Shown here: positions 1 to 9,089 of the stretch, piece after piece
Position numbering within the stretch: position 1 is the first letter of the stretch
Layout: every line of letters begins with the position of its first letter
Assembly: GCA_018971105.1 (NCBI GenBank)
Contig: JAGWVB010000011.1
Span: forward strand, 1 to 35,702
Length of the DNA: 35,702 nt
Direction of reading: 5' to 3'
Source: Burkholderiales bacterium
Lineage (GTDB): Bacteria; Pseudomonadota; Gammaproteobacteria; Burkholderiales; Burkholderiaceae_C
Notes under the pieces: model-generated
Databases searched by the model: none
What the model was told of the DNA's origin: nothing
The model's input: only the letters and a program-made list of their open reading frames with translations
Made by a program: the position numbers and the translations under genes

Positions 1-689
1 GCGCGGCCGACGCGCCGCTGGCCTGCGCCGGCGTCGCGCTGGTGGCGGCCCTGCTGCTGGCGTTGCCCGCCTTGTTCGTCGCCCACCTGCATGCCGACAA
101 CCATTCGGCCGTCGCGCCGACGCTGCAGCTGCCCGCGGCGCTCGCCGACGGCTGGCATGCCGACCCCGACGCCGGCGCCGCCTTCGTCCCCACCTTCCTC
201 AAGCCCGCCGCCGACGCCGGCGGCGTCTACAGCTCGCCTCAGGGCGCCGTCGGCCTCTATGTCGCCTATTACCGCGACCAGAAGCCGACGAGCAAGTTCG
301 TCGGCGGCGAGAACTGGATCGCGCTGCCGGGCGACGCGACCTGGAACACGCTCGAATTCCACGACACGCCGCTCGCCGTCGACGGCCGGACGCTCGACGC
401 GCAGGGCGTGATGCTGGTCGAGCGCGACGAGGCGGCCGGGAACGATCGCAAGCACCTCGAGGTGCGGCGCCTGCACTGGACCGCCGGCCGCTGGTACGCC
501 GACGACGCCGAGGCCAAGGTCGCCAACCTGATCGCGCAGCTGCGCGGGCAGGGCGACGACGGCGCCGAAGTGCTGCTCTACACCTATGGCGCCGACCGCG
601 CGGCCGCCGATCGCCGGCTCCAGGCCTTCGCCGCCGCCAACCTCGACGCCATCGGCCGCGTCCTGCTCGACACGCAGGCGCGGCGCTGA
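1..689 (+). CDS. epsI: EpsI-type domain, C-terminal part of exosortase A (5' truncated by window)
   Basis: The reading frame is open from the first bases (codons from base 3) and ends at the TGA at 687-689, so the true start lies upstream. A hydrophobic stretch rich in Ala, Leu and Val (about bases 18-90) looks like a last membrane helix. The soluble part that follows has the EpsI (DUF3485) look: a Trp near its start, a 'YVAYYRDQ' strand and a 'GGENW' turn. In betaproteobacterial EPS loci this domain is commonly fused to the C terminus of the membrane protease XrtA, which sorts PEP-CTERM proteins. The catalytic exosortase Cys/Arg/His part is outside the window, so fusion versus a separate gene cannot be decided. 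An internal GTG at 42 is possible but would cut the helix. Confidence 0.75.
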   Translation, partial: AADAPLACAGVALVAALLLALPALFVAHLHADNHSAVAPTLQLPAALADGWHADPDAGAAFVPTFLKPAADAGGVYSSPQGAVGLYVAYYRDQKPTSKFVGGENWIALPGDATWNTLEFHDTPLAVDGRTLDAQGVMLVERDEAAGNDRKHLEVRRLHWTAGRWYADDAEAKVANLIAQLRGQGDDGAEVLLYTYGADRAAADRRLQAFAAANLDAIGRVLLDTQARR

Positions 690-715
690 ATCCACTCGAA
701 CCAGGAACGGACTCC

Positions 716-1983
<1,268 letters not shown>

Positions 1984-1996
<13 letters not shown>

Positions 1997-3138
1997 ACGC
2001 GACCCGGCCGCCGCTGGTCGTCCATCTCGTCTACCGCTTCGACACCGGCGGGCTCGAGAACGGCGTCGTCAACCTGATCAACCGCATGCCGGCCTACCGG
2101 CACGCGGTGGTCGCGATGACCGAGGTCGTGCCGGCCTTCGCCGGCCGCGTCACGGCCCCCGACGTCGCCTTCCACGCCCTGCACAAGCCGCCCGGGCATG
2201 GCGCGCAGATCTACCCCGCGCTGTTGCGCCTGCTGCGCGCGCTGCGACCGGCCATCGTGCACACGCGCAATCTCGCCGCGCTCGAATGCCAGGTGCCGGC
2301 GGCGCTGGCGCGCGTGCCGGTGCGTCTCCACGGCGAGCATGGCCGCAACGTCGAGGATCCCGACGGCCTGAGCCGGCGCCACCAGTGGATACGCCGCGCC
2401 TACCGGCCCTTCGTGCACCGCTACGTGGCGCTGTCGCGCGACCTCGCCGGGTATCTCGAACATCGCGTCGGCGTGCCGCCGCGGCGCATCGAGCAGATCT
2501 ACAACGGCGTCGACATCGACCGTTTCCACCCCGCCGCCGGCGCGCGCGTGCCGATACCGGGCTGCCCCTACGACGACCCCTCGCTCTGGCTCGTCGGCAG
2601 CGTCGGCCGCATGCATGGCGTGAAGGCGCAGACGCTGCTGGCGCGCGCCTTCGTGCGCGCGCTCGAGCAGGCGCCGGCGCTGCGCCCGCGCCTGCGCCTG
2701 GTGCTGGTCGGCGACGGCCCGCTGCGCGCCGAGGCGCAGCAGATCATCGACGCCGCCGGCGCCTCGGAACTCGCCTGGCTTCCGGGCGAGCGCAGCGACG
2801 TGCCCGCGATCATGCGCGGGCTCGACGCCTTCGTGCTGCCGTCGCAGGCCGAGGGCATCTCGAACACGATCCTCGAAGCGATGGCCAGCGGCCTGCCGGT
2901 CGTCGCGACCGCGGTCGGCGGCAACCCGGAACTCGTCGTCGCGGGCGCGACCGGCGAGCTCGTCGCGGCGGACGACGTGCAGGCCCTGGCCGGGAGTCTG
3001 TTGAACCTGGCCTCGGACGCGGCACGATCGAAGGCGCTGGGCCGGGCCGGGAGGGAACGCGTCGAGCGGCAATTCAGCCTGCCCTCGATGGTCGCCGCCT
3101 ACCAGGGCCTGTACGACCGGATGCGCTCGGCGCGCTGA
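1984..3138 (+). CDS. GT4 sugar transferase, PEP-CTERM/EpsH1 system-associated (stp2-like)
   Basis: A 384-residue cytoplasmic GT-B glycosyltransferase. The N terminus 'PPLVVHLVYRFDTGGLENG' closely matches the exosortase-associated sugar transferase family named stp2. The C-terminal half holds the nucleotide-sugar binding signature EGISNTILEAMASGLPVVA (E-x7-E). The GTG at 1984 is chosen because the family N terminus starts a few residues later; it overlaps the end of the dehydrogenase gene by 13 bases, indicating tight coupling. A CTG at 1993 is an alternative. The frame stays open further upstream, but that part is antisense-like Arg-rich shadow of the previous gene. It probably adds one sugar to the lipid-linked repeat unit; donor and acceptor are unknown. 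Confidence 0.85.
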
Positions 3139-3341
3139 GCCCGTGCGGCTGTCGGCGCGTGCCTGCGCTGCCGTGCAGTTTGTCATGGCAGGGCCTGGGC
3201 ATGCGGCCCGCGCACGGCCAGGGCCGTCACGGCTTTCGTCGACAATCGTCGCGGGCGGGGCGTCTGCGGCTGCGCCGCGCGCCGGCGTGCGGCGAGCATG
3301 GCCGGCGTCACCCAACAACAGGAAGGCTTGCGGACCTCGAT
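3139..3341 (+). promoter_or_regulatory. 203-base intergenic region with sigma54-like GG-N10-GC element and a palindrome
   Basis: This is the longest gap in the left + strand run, so a promoter for the amidotransferase is plausible. At 3186-3201 there is TGGCA followed by a GC such that GG (3187-3188) and GC (3199-3200) are exactly 10 bases apart, the minimum rule for a sigma54 (-24/-12) promoter. The -12 box reads GGGCA instead of TTGCA, so the match is imperfect. A short perfect inverted repeat, ACGGCC-AG-GGCCGT, lies at 3214-3227 just downstream. No good sigma70 pair was seen; TTGTCA at 3180-3185 has no matching -10. The functional call is an inference. Confidence 0.25.
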
Positions 3342-5294
3342 ATGTGTGGCATCACCGGCATCTTCGACACCCGCGCGGCACGCGAGATCCCGCCCTCGAC
3401 GCTGCAGCGGATGAACGACACGCAGACGCACCGGGGTCCCGATGAGGGCAGCGTCCACATCGAGCCCGGCGTCGGCTTCGGCCATCGCCGGCTCTCGATC
3501 ATCGACGTCGCCACCGGCCAGCAGCCGCTGTTCAACGAGGACGGCTCGGTCGTCGTCGTCTTCAACGGCGAGATCTACAACTACGGCGAGCTGATCCCCG
3601 AGCTGCAGGCGCTGGGCCATGTGTTCCACACCAAGAGCGACACCGAGGTCATCGTCCATGCCTGGGAGTCCTGGGGCGAGGACTGCGTGCAGCGCTTCCG
3701 CGGCATGTTCGCGTTCGCGCTCTGGGACCGCAACCGCCAGACCTTCTTCATGGCGCGCGACCGCCTCGGCGTCAAGCCGATGTACTACGCGCTGCTGGGC
3801 GACGGCATGCTGCTGTTCGGCTCCGAGCTCAAGTCGCTGCTGGCCTACGGCGGCAGCGGCGGTGCCCTGGTGCGCGAGATCGACCCGCTGGCGGTGGAGG
3901 AGTATTTCGCCTTCGGCTACATCCCCGAGCCGCGCACGATCTTCAAGGGCGCGCGCAAGCTGCCGCCGGCGCACACGCTGGTGATCCGCCGCGGCGAGGC
4001 GCTGCGCGAGCCGCGCGAGTTCTGGGACGTGCGCTTCACGCTCGACGCCAAGATCTCCGAGGCCGAGGCGCGCGAGGAGCTGCTGCGCCGGCTCGACGAG
4101 TCGGTGCGCCTGCGCATGATCGCCGAGGTGCCGCTGGGCGCCTTCCTCTCGGGCGGCGTCGATTCCAGCGCCGTCGTCGCGGCGATGGCCGGGCTCTCTT
4201 CGGGGCCGGTCAACACCTGCTCGATCGGCTTCGACGACCCGGCCTACAACGAGATCGAGTTCGCCCAGAGCGTCGCCGACCGCTACCGCACGCAGCACAT
4301 GGTCGAGACCGTCAGTGTCGACGACTACGGCCTCGTCGACACGCTGGCGCATCTCTACGACGAGCCCTACGCCGACAGCTCGGCGATCCCGACCTACCGC
4401 GTGAGCGAACTCGCACGCAAGCGCGTGACGGTGGCGCTGTCGGGCGACGGCGGCGACGAGACCTTCGGCGGCTACCGCCGCTACAGCATGCACATGCTCG
4501 AGGAGCGCATGCGCTCGGCGCTGCCCGCGGGGATGCGGCGCCCGCTGTTCGGCATGCTCGGCCGCGTCTATCCCAAGGCCGACTGGGCGCCGCGCGTGTT
4601 CCGCGCCAAGACCACCTTCCAGGGCATGGCCCGCTCGTCGGTCGAGGCCTATTTCCACAGCATGTCGCAGCTGCGCGAGCCGCTGCGCAGCCAGCTCTAC
4701 AGCGCGCGCTTCAAGTCCGAACTCGGCGGCTACAGCGCGATCGAGGTCTTCCACCGCCATGCGGCCAAGGCCGGCACCGACGACCCGCTGGCGCTGATCC
4801 AGTACCTGGACCTGCACACCTACCTCGTCGGCGACATCAACACCAAGGTCGACCGCGCCTCGATGGCGCATTCGCTCGAGGTGCGGGAGCCGCTGATGGA
4901 CCATCCGCTGGTCGAATGGGCGGCGACGCTGCCGAGCGCGTTCAAGCTCAAGGGCAGCAACGGCAAGGCCTTCTTCAAGAAGGCGCTCGAGCCCAGGCTG
5001 CCCGAGGACGTGCTGTACCGGCCGAAGATGGGCTTCGCGGTGCCGCTGGCGCGCTGGTTCCGCGGCCCGCTGCGCGAGCGCATGCGCGCGTCGCTGCTCG
5101 AGGGGCCGATGCAGGACTGCGGCATGTTCAACGAGTCGACCGTGCGCGCGCTGATCGCGGAACATGAATCGGGCAGCCGCGACCACAGCCCGGCACTCTG
5201 GGCGCTGTTGATGTTCGAAGCCTTCCTGCGCGGCCAGTCGGGCGTCGCAGCCGGCGCCGGAAGCGCCGTCAGCGCGAATACGGTCGCTGCCTGA
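3342..5294 (+). CDS. XrtA/PEP-CTERM system amidotransferase (AsnB-like, class II glutamine)
   Basis: A 650-residue asparagine-synthetase-like amidotransferase. The start Met is followed by Cys2 (MCGITGIFD), the N-terminal nucleophile that releases ammonia from glutamine once Met is removed. HRGPDEG and the FNGEIYNY segment complete the glutaminase domain. The synthetase domain has the ATP-pyrophosphatase loop LSGGVDSSA (from about Ser270) and GDGGDETFGGY. It belongs to the amidotransferase family typical of exosortase A loci and probably converts a carboxylate, perhaps a uronic acid, to an amide; WbpS-like uronamide formation is the precedent. The ATG at 3342 is fixed by the required Cys2. 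AGGAAGG lies rather far upstream (3320-3326) and GGAC (3332-3335) is closer. The C terminus is Ala/Val rich and not conserved. Confidence 0.9.
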   Translation: MCGITGIFDTRAAREIPPSTLQRMNDTQTHRGPDEGSVHIEPGVGFGHRRLSIIDVATGQQPLFNEDGSVVVVFNGEIYNYGELIPELQALGHVFHTKSDTEVIVHAWESWGEDCVQRFRGMFAFALWDRNRQTFFMARDRLGVKPMYYALLGDGMLLFGSELKSLLAYGGSGGALVREIDPLAVEEYFAFGYIPEPRTIFKGARKLPPAHTLVIRRGEALREPREFWDVRFTLDAKISEAEAREELLRRLDESVRLRMIAEVPLGAFLSGGVDSSAVVAAMAGLSSGPVNTCSIGFDDPAYNEIEFAQSVADRYRTQHMVETVSVDDYGLVDTLAHLYDEPYADSSAIPTYRVSELARKRVTVALSGDGGDETFGGYRRYSMHMLEERMRSALPAGMRRPLFGMLGRVYPKADWAPRVFRAKTTFQGMARSSVEAYFHSMSQLREPLRSQLYSARFKSELGGYSAIEVFHRHAAKAGTDDPLALIQYLDLHTYLVGDINTKVDRASMAHSLEVREPLMDHPLVEWAATLPSAFKLKGSNGKAFFKKALEPRLPEDVLYRPKMGFAVPLARWFRGPLRERMRASLLEGPMQDCGMFNESTVRALIAEHESGSRDHSPALWALLMFEAFLRGQSGVAAGAGSAVSANTVAA

Positions 5295-5323
5295 GGCAGC
5301 ACCAAAGACACACGGGAGTCAGC

Positions 5324-6640
5324 TTGAAAGTATCCGTTTTCGGCCTTGGCTATGTCGGCGCCGTTTCCTGCGCCTGCCTGCCCGAGCTCGGGCACCAGGT
5401 CATCGGTGTCGACACCAATCCGCTCAAGGTCCGGTTGATCGGATCGGGCGAATCGCCGGTCGTCGAGGCCGGCATCAACGAACTGATCGCCGCCGCGGTT
5501 GCGCGCGGCGATCTGCGCGCCACGCTCGACCTCGACGATGCGGTGCGCAACAGCGAGATCTCGCTGATCTCGGTGGCGACGCCTTCGAACCCCGACTATT
5601 CGCCCAACCTCGCTGCCGTCGATGCCGTCGTTGCCAGCATCGGCCTTGCGCTGCGCGACAAGGCCGATCCGCATGTGCTGGTGCTGCGCAGCACGCTCGC
5701 ACCGGGAACGACGGCGAACCGCCTCGTCCCCATCCTCGAGCAGGCCGCCGGACGCAAGGTCGGCGACCGGCTCTCGCTCGTCTTCAATCCCGAATTCCTG
5801 CGCGAAGGCTCGTCGGTCAAGGATTTCCGCCAGCCGCCCCAGACCATCGTCGGCAGCTTCGACGAGGCCGGGTACCGAGCCATCGAACAGCTCTACCAGG
5901 GACTGCCGGGCGCCTTCGTGCGCACCTCGCCAGCGATCGCCGAATCGGTCAAGTACCTGTGCAACGTGTTCCACGCACTGAAGATCGTCTTCGCCAACGA
6001 GGCGGGTTCGGTGCTCAAGGCCTACGGCCTCGACGGTCCCGAGGTGATGAAGATCTTCTGCCAGGACACGCAATTGAACATCTCTTCTGCGTACATGCGG
6101 CCCGGTTTCGCGTTCGGCGGTTCCTGCCTGCCCAAGGAGGTCAAGGGCTTCATCACGCTGGCGCGCGACCGCAATGTCCATATCCCGTCGCTGGGCGCGC
6201 TGCTCGAAAGCAACGAAAGCCACCTCGATCGTGCCTACCGGCTGGTGGCGCGCAACGGCCGTCGCCGGGTCGCGCTGTTCGGCCTCGCGTTCAAGCCCGG
6301 CACCGACGACCTGCGCGATTCGCCGCTCGTCGGTCTCGCCGAGCGGCTGCTCGGCAAGGGATTCAAGCTCGCGATCTACGACAGCCATGTCAAGCTCAGC
6401 CGCCTGATGGGCAAGAACAAGGAATTCATCGAGCAGGAGATTCCGCACCTCGACGAACTGCTGCGCGAAAGCGCCGATGAAGTGCTGGCGGATGCCGAGG
6501 TCATCGTCGTCGGCCACGCCGAACCCGCGGTGCGGCGCCTGATCGCCGAGCGCGCGCGCGGACGCCGCATCGTCGATCTCTCGGGTTATGCCGACCTGCG
6601 CGGCATCGAGGGTGCCGAGTACGAGGGAATCTGCTGGTGA
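5324..6640 (+). CDS. algD: GDP-mannose 6-dehydrogenase (AlgD type)
   Basis: A 438-residue NAD-dependent enzyme that oxidises GDP-mannose to GDP-mannuronic acid, the step that commits mannose to a mannuronate-containing polymer. The resemblance to Pseudomonas AlgD runs the whole length: N-terminal FGLGYVGAV, RSTLAPGT, NPEFLREG, the catalytic GGSCLPKE with Cys at residue 268, FKPGTDDLRDSPL and the C-terminal EGICW. The start codon is TTG, with GGGAG five bases upstream (5314-5318), and the encoded N terminus matches the family at once. The gene is 29 bases after the amidotransferase and overlaps the next gene by four bases (GTGA). GDP-mannose supply genes are not in this window. UDP-glucose dehydrogenase is the main alternative, but the N and C termini favour AlgD. 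Confidence 0.88.
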   Translation: MKVSVFGLGYVGAVSCACLPELGHQVIGVDTNPLKVRLIGSGESPVVEAGINELIAAAVARGDLRATLDLDDAVRNSEISLISVATPSNPDYSPNLAAVDAVVASIGLALRDKADPHVLVLRSTLAPGTTANRLVPILEQAAGRKVGDRLSLVFNPEFLREGSSVKDFRQPPQTIVGSFDEAGYRAIEQLYQGLPGAFVRTSPAIAESVKYLCNVFHALKIVFANEAGSVLKAYGLDGPEVMKIFCQDTQLNISSAYMRPGFAFGGSCLPKEVKGFITLARDRNVHIPSLGALLESNESHLDRAYRLVARNGRRRVALFGLAFKPGTDDLRDSPLVGLAERLLGKGFKLAIYDSHVKLSRLMGKNKEFIEQEIPHLDELLRESADEVLADAEVIVVGHAEPAVRRLIAERARGRRIVDLSGYADLRGIEGAEYEGICW

Positions 6641-7872
6641 GCGTTCGCCGCCCGCGGCTCGTCTTCGTCTCGCCGCTGTTCCTCTATCCGGCCGATGCGG
6701 GCGGCAAGATCCGCACCACCAACATCCTGCGCGGCCTCAAGGGTGGCGCGTTCGAGATCACGCTGCTTTCGCCCGCGGCCCCCGGACAGGCGCAGACCTG
6801 GCGGGCCGAGATCGACGGCCTGTGCGATCACTACCTCTCCTGGCCGGCGCCCCGGCCGCGCCCGAACTGGCGCCGCGCCTTCGACCTCTTCGATGCGATC
6901 CCGGCCAACGTCGTACCCGACCGCGTGCAGGCCGCGATCACCGTCGTGCGCGGCGCGGTCGAGGCCGGTGCGGCCGATCTGGTGGTCTTCGATTTCGTCC
7001 ATTCGAGCGTGCTCAAGCCCGAGCGGGCAACGTGCAAGACCTTGTGCTTCACGCACAATGTCGAGGCCGAGATCTTCGCCCGCCACGCCGAGCAGGCCTC
7101 CGATGCGCTGCGGCGCCGGGTCTGGGCGTCGCAGCACGCGAAGATGGTGCGCTTCGAGGCTCATTCGCTGCGCGGCTACGACAAGGTGATCGCCGTCTCG
7201 GAGCGCGACGCCAGGCATTTCGCCTCGCAATATGGCGTGGCCGGTGCCGAGGCCATCCCGACCGGCGTCGACCTCGACTACTTCGCCTGGCAGGAAATGC
7301 CAGGCGAGGCCAGCGACGTGCCGACCGTCGTCTTCACCGGATCGATGGATTCGGCTGCGAACCGCGACGGCGTCGAATTCTTCCTCGATGCGGTCTGGCC
7401 ACAGGTCGCCGCCGCCTTGCCGCAGGCGCGCTTCGTCGTCGTCGGCCGCAATCCGCCGCCGGCGCTGGTCGCGCGCGGTCGGTCCCAGCCCGGCGTGGAC
7501 TTCACCGGTTTCGTCGACGACGTGCGGCCCTACCTGCGCTCGGCCCAGGTTTCGGTGATCCCGCTGCGCGTCGGCGGCGGCACGCGCATCAAGGCCTTCG
7601 AGGCGATGTCCAGCGGGTCCCCCGTGGTTTCGACCGCGCTCGGCGTCGAGGGCCTGGAGGTGGAGCCTGGAGTCCATTTCCTGCAAGAAGACGGCGCGGC
7701 CGGCTTCGCCGCCGCAGTCATCGGGCTGCTGCGCGACGCCGACGCACGGCGTCGCCTCGCCCGCGCCGCGCGCACTCTCGTCGAGTCCCGCTTCGGACAT
7801 CGCGTTGCAGCGCGGGCGTTCGAGGACATCTGCCTGCGTGCGTTGCACGCGGCGCCGGCCGCGGGCGCGTGA
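6637..7872 (+). CDS. GT4-family glycosyltransferase (stp1-like)
   Basis: A 411-residue GT-B glycosyltransferase. The N terminus 'FVSPLFLYPADAGGKIRTTNILRGL' resembles the PEP-CTERM/EpsH1-associated sugar transferase family stp1, in which a hydrophobic strand and PxxxGxKIR open the acceptor domain. The donor domain has VFTGSMD near the middle and RVGGGTRIKAFEAMSSGSPVVST near the C terminus, the GT4 nucleotide-sugar site. The GTG start at 6637 overlaps the algD stop in GTGA, so translation is probably coupled. It should act at the inner face of the membrane on the undecaprenyl-linked repeat unit. Because it directly follows algD, mannuronate from GDP-ManA is a possible donor, but this is only inferred from position. 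Confidence 0.8.
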   Translation: MSVRRPRLVFVSPLFLYPADAGGKIRTTNILRGLKGGAFEITLLSPAAPGQAQTWRAEIDGLCDHYLSWPAPRPRPNWRRAFDLFDAIPANVVPDRVQAAITVVRGAVEAGAADLVVFDFVHSSVLKPERATCKTLCFTHNVEAEIFARHAEQASDALRRRVWASQHAKMVRFEAHSLRGYDKVIAVSERDARHFASQYGVAGAEAIPTGVDLDYFAWQEMPGEASDVPTVVFTGSMDSAANRDGVEFFLDAVWPQVAAALPQARFVVVGRNPPPALVARGRSQPGVDFTGFVDDVRPYLRSAQVSVIPLRVGGGTRIKAFEAMSSGSPVVSTALGVEGLEVEPGVHFLQEDGAAGFAAAVIGLLRDADARRRLARAARTLVESRFGHRVAARAFEDICLRALHAAPAAGA

Positions 7873-7874
7873 CC

Positions 7875-9089
7875 ATGGCGGGGCGCATCCGCACGCTGCT
7901 GTTCTCGTCGCTCTACCCCAGCGCGGAACGGCCCCTGCATGGCGTCTTCGTCGAAGCGCGGCTGCGCGAGTTGCTCAAGTGCGGCCGCGTCGAGACGCGC
8001 GTCGTCGCGCCGGTGCCCTGGTTCCCTTCGACATCCGAACGCTGGGGCGAATACGCGCGCCATGCGCGGACGCCGCGGCGCGAGCACATCAACGGCGTCG
8101 AGGTCCTGCACCCGCGCTATGCGCTGCCGCCGCGCGTGGGCATGACGATCGCGCCGCTGTCGATGGCGCTGGCGTCGCTGCCGACGCTGCGGCGCTTGAT
8201 CCGATCGGGGTTCGACTTCGACCTCATCGACGCTCATTACTATTATCCGGACGGCGTCGCCGCGACGCTGCTCGGCGCGCTGCTGGGCAAGCCGGTGACG
8301 GTGACGGCGCGCGGCAGCGACATCAACCTGCTGCCCGAATTCCTCGGTCCGCGGCTGTGGCTGCGCTGGGCCGGGCGCCGGGCGCGGGCTTCGATCGGGG
8401 TCTCGGCCGCGCTCGTCGACCGCATGCGCGCGCTCGGGCTCGACCCGGCGCGCCTGCACGTGATGCGCAACGGTGTCGACCTCGAACGTTTTCGGCCCCA
8501 TGACCGGGCGGCGGCGCGGCGCGAACTCGGCATCGGCGGCGCGCCTGTGCTGCTTACGGTCGGCAACCTGCATGAATACAAAGGCCAGCGCATCGCCGTC
8601 GACGCGCTGGCATGGCTGCGGCGCGACCATCCCGAGGCGCGGCTGCTGATCGTGGGAGCCGGCCCCGACGAGGCGGCCCTGCGCGCGCGCGTCGACGCTG
8701 CCGGCCTCGCCAACGCGGTGCGCTTCGTCGGCACCGTCCCCAATGCCGAGCTTGCGCGCTGGTACAGCGCCGCCGACCTGCTCGTGCTGGCCTCGAGCCG
8801 CGAGGGCTGGCCCAATGTGCTGCTTGAATCGATGGCCTGCGGCACGCCCGTCGTTGCGAGTGCAGTCGGCGGTGTGCCCGAAATCGTCGCGGCGCCCGAG
8901 GCCGGCATCGTCGTCGATCAGCGCGAGGCCGCCGAATTCGGCGCCGCGATCAAACATCTGCTCGAAGCCCCGCCGGCCCGTGCCGCCGTGCGCGCCTATG
9001 CCGAGCGCCATGGCTGGGAAGTGACGAGCCGCGCACAACTGGCCTTGTTCGATACGCTGGCCGCGGGAGATCTTCGATGCGCGACATAG
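7875..9089 (+). CDS. GT4-family glycosyltransferase
   Basis: A 404-residue GT-B enzyme. Residues 1-180 form the acceptor domain (opening RTLLFSSLYPSAERPLHG, with TARGSDINLLPEF at about residues 142-154). The donor domain follows, with MRNGVDLERF, LLTVGNLHEYKGQ and the E-x7-E region REGWPNVLLESMACGTPVVAS. The overall pattern is that of teichuronic/colanic-type GT4 enzymes with no further specificity visible. The ATG at 7875 is two bases past the preceding stop. A GTG at 7869 overlaps that stop as GTGA and would add two residues; the sequence does not decide between them. The 3' end overlaps the ligase gene by 13 bases. Confidence 0.85.
   Translation: MAGRIRTLLFSSLYPSAERPLHGVFVEARLRELLKCGRVETRVVAPVPWFPSTSERWGEYARHARTPRREHINGVEVLHPRYALPPRVGMTIAPLSMALASLPTLRRLIRSGFDFDLIDAHYYYPDGVAATLLGALLGKPVTVTARGSDINLLPEFLGPRLWLRWAGRRARASIGVSAALVDRMRALGLDPARLHVMRNGVDLERFRPHDRAAARRELGIGGAPVLLTVGNLHEYKGQRIAVDALAWLRRDHPEARLLIVGAGPDEAALRARVDAAGLANAVRFVGTVPNAELARWYSAADLLVLASSREGWPNVLLESMACGTPVVASAVGGVPEIVAAPEAGIVVDQREAAEFGAAIKHLLEAPPARAAVRAYAERHGWEVTSRAQLALFDTLAAGDLRCAT

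Noticed and set aside
3143-3445. Small gene of 100 codons between the sugar transferase and the amidotransferase
   Set aside because: It runs into the amidotransferase in another frame, is Arg/Ala-rich and shows no motif.
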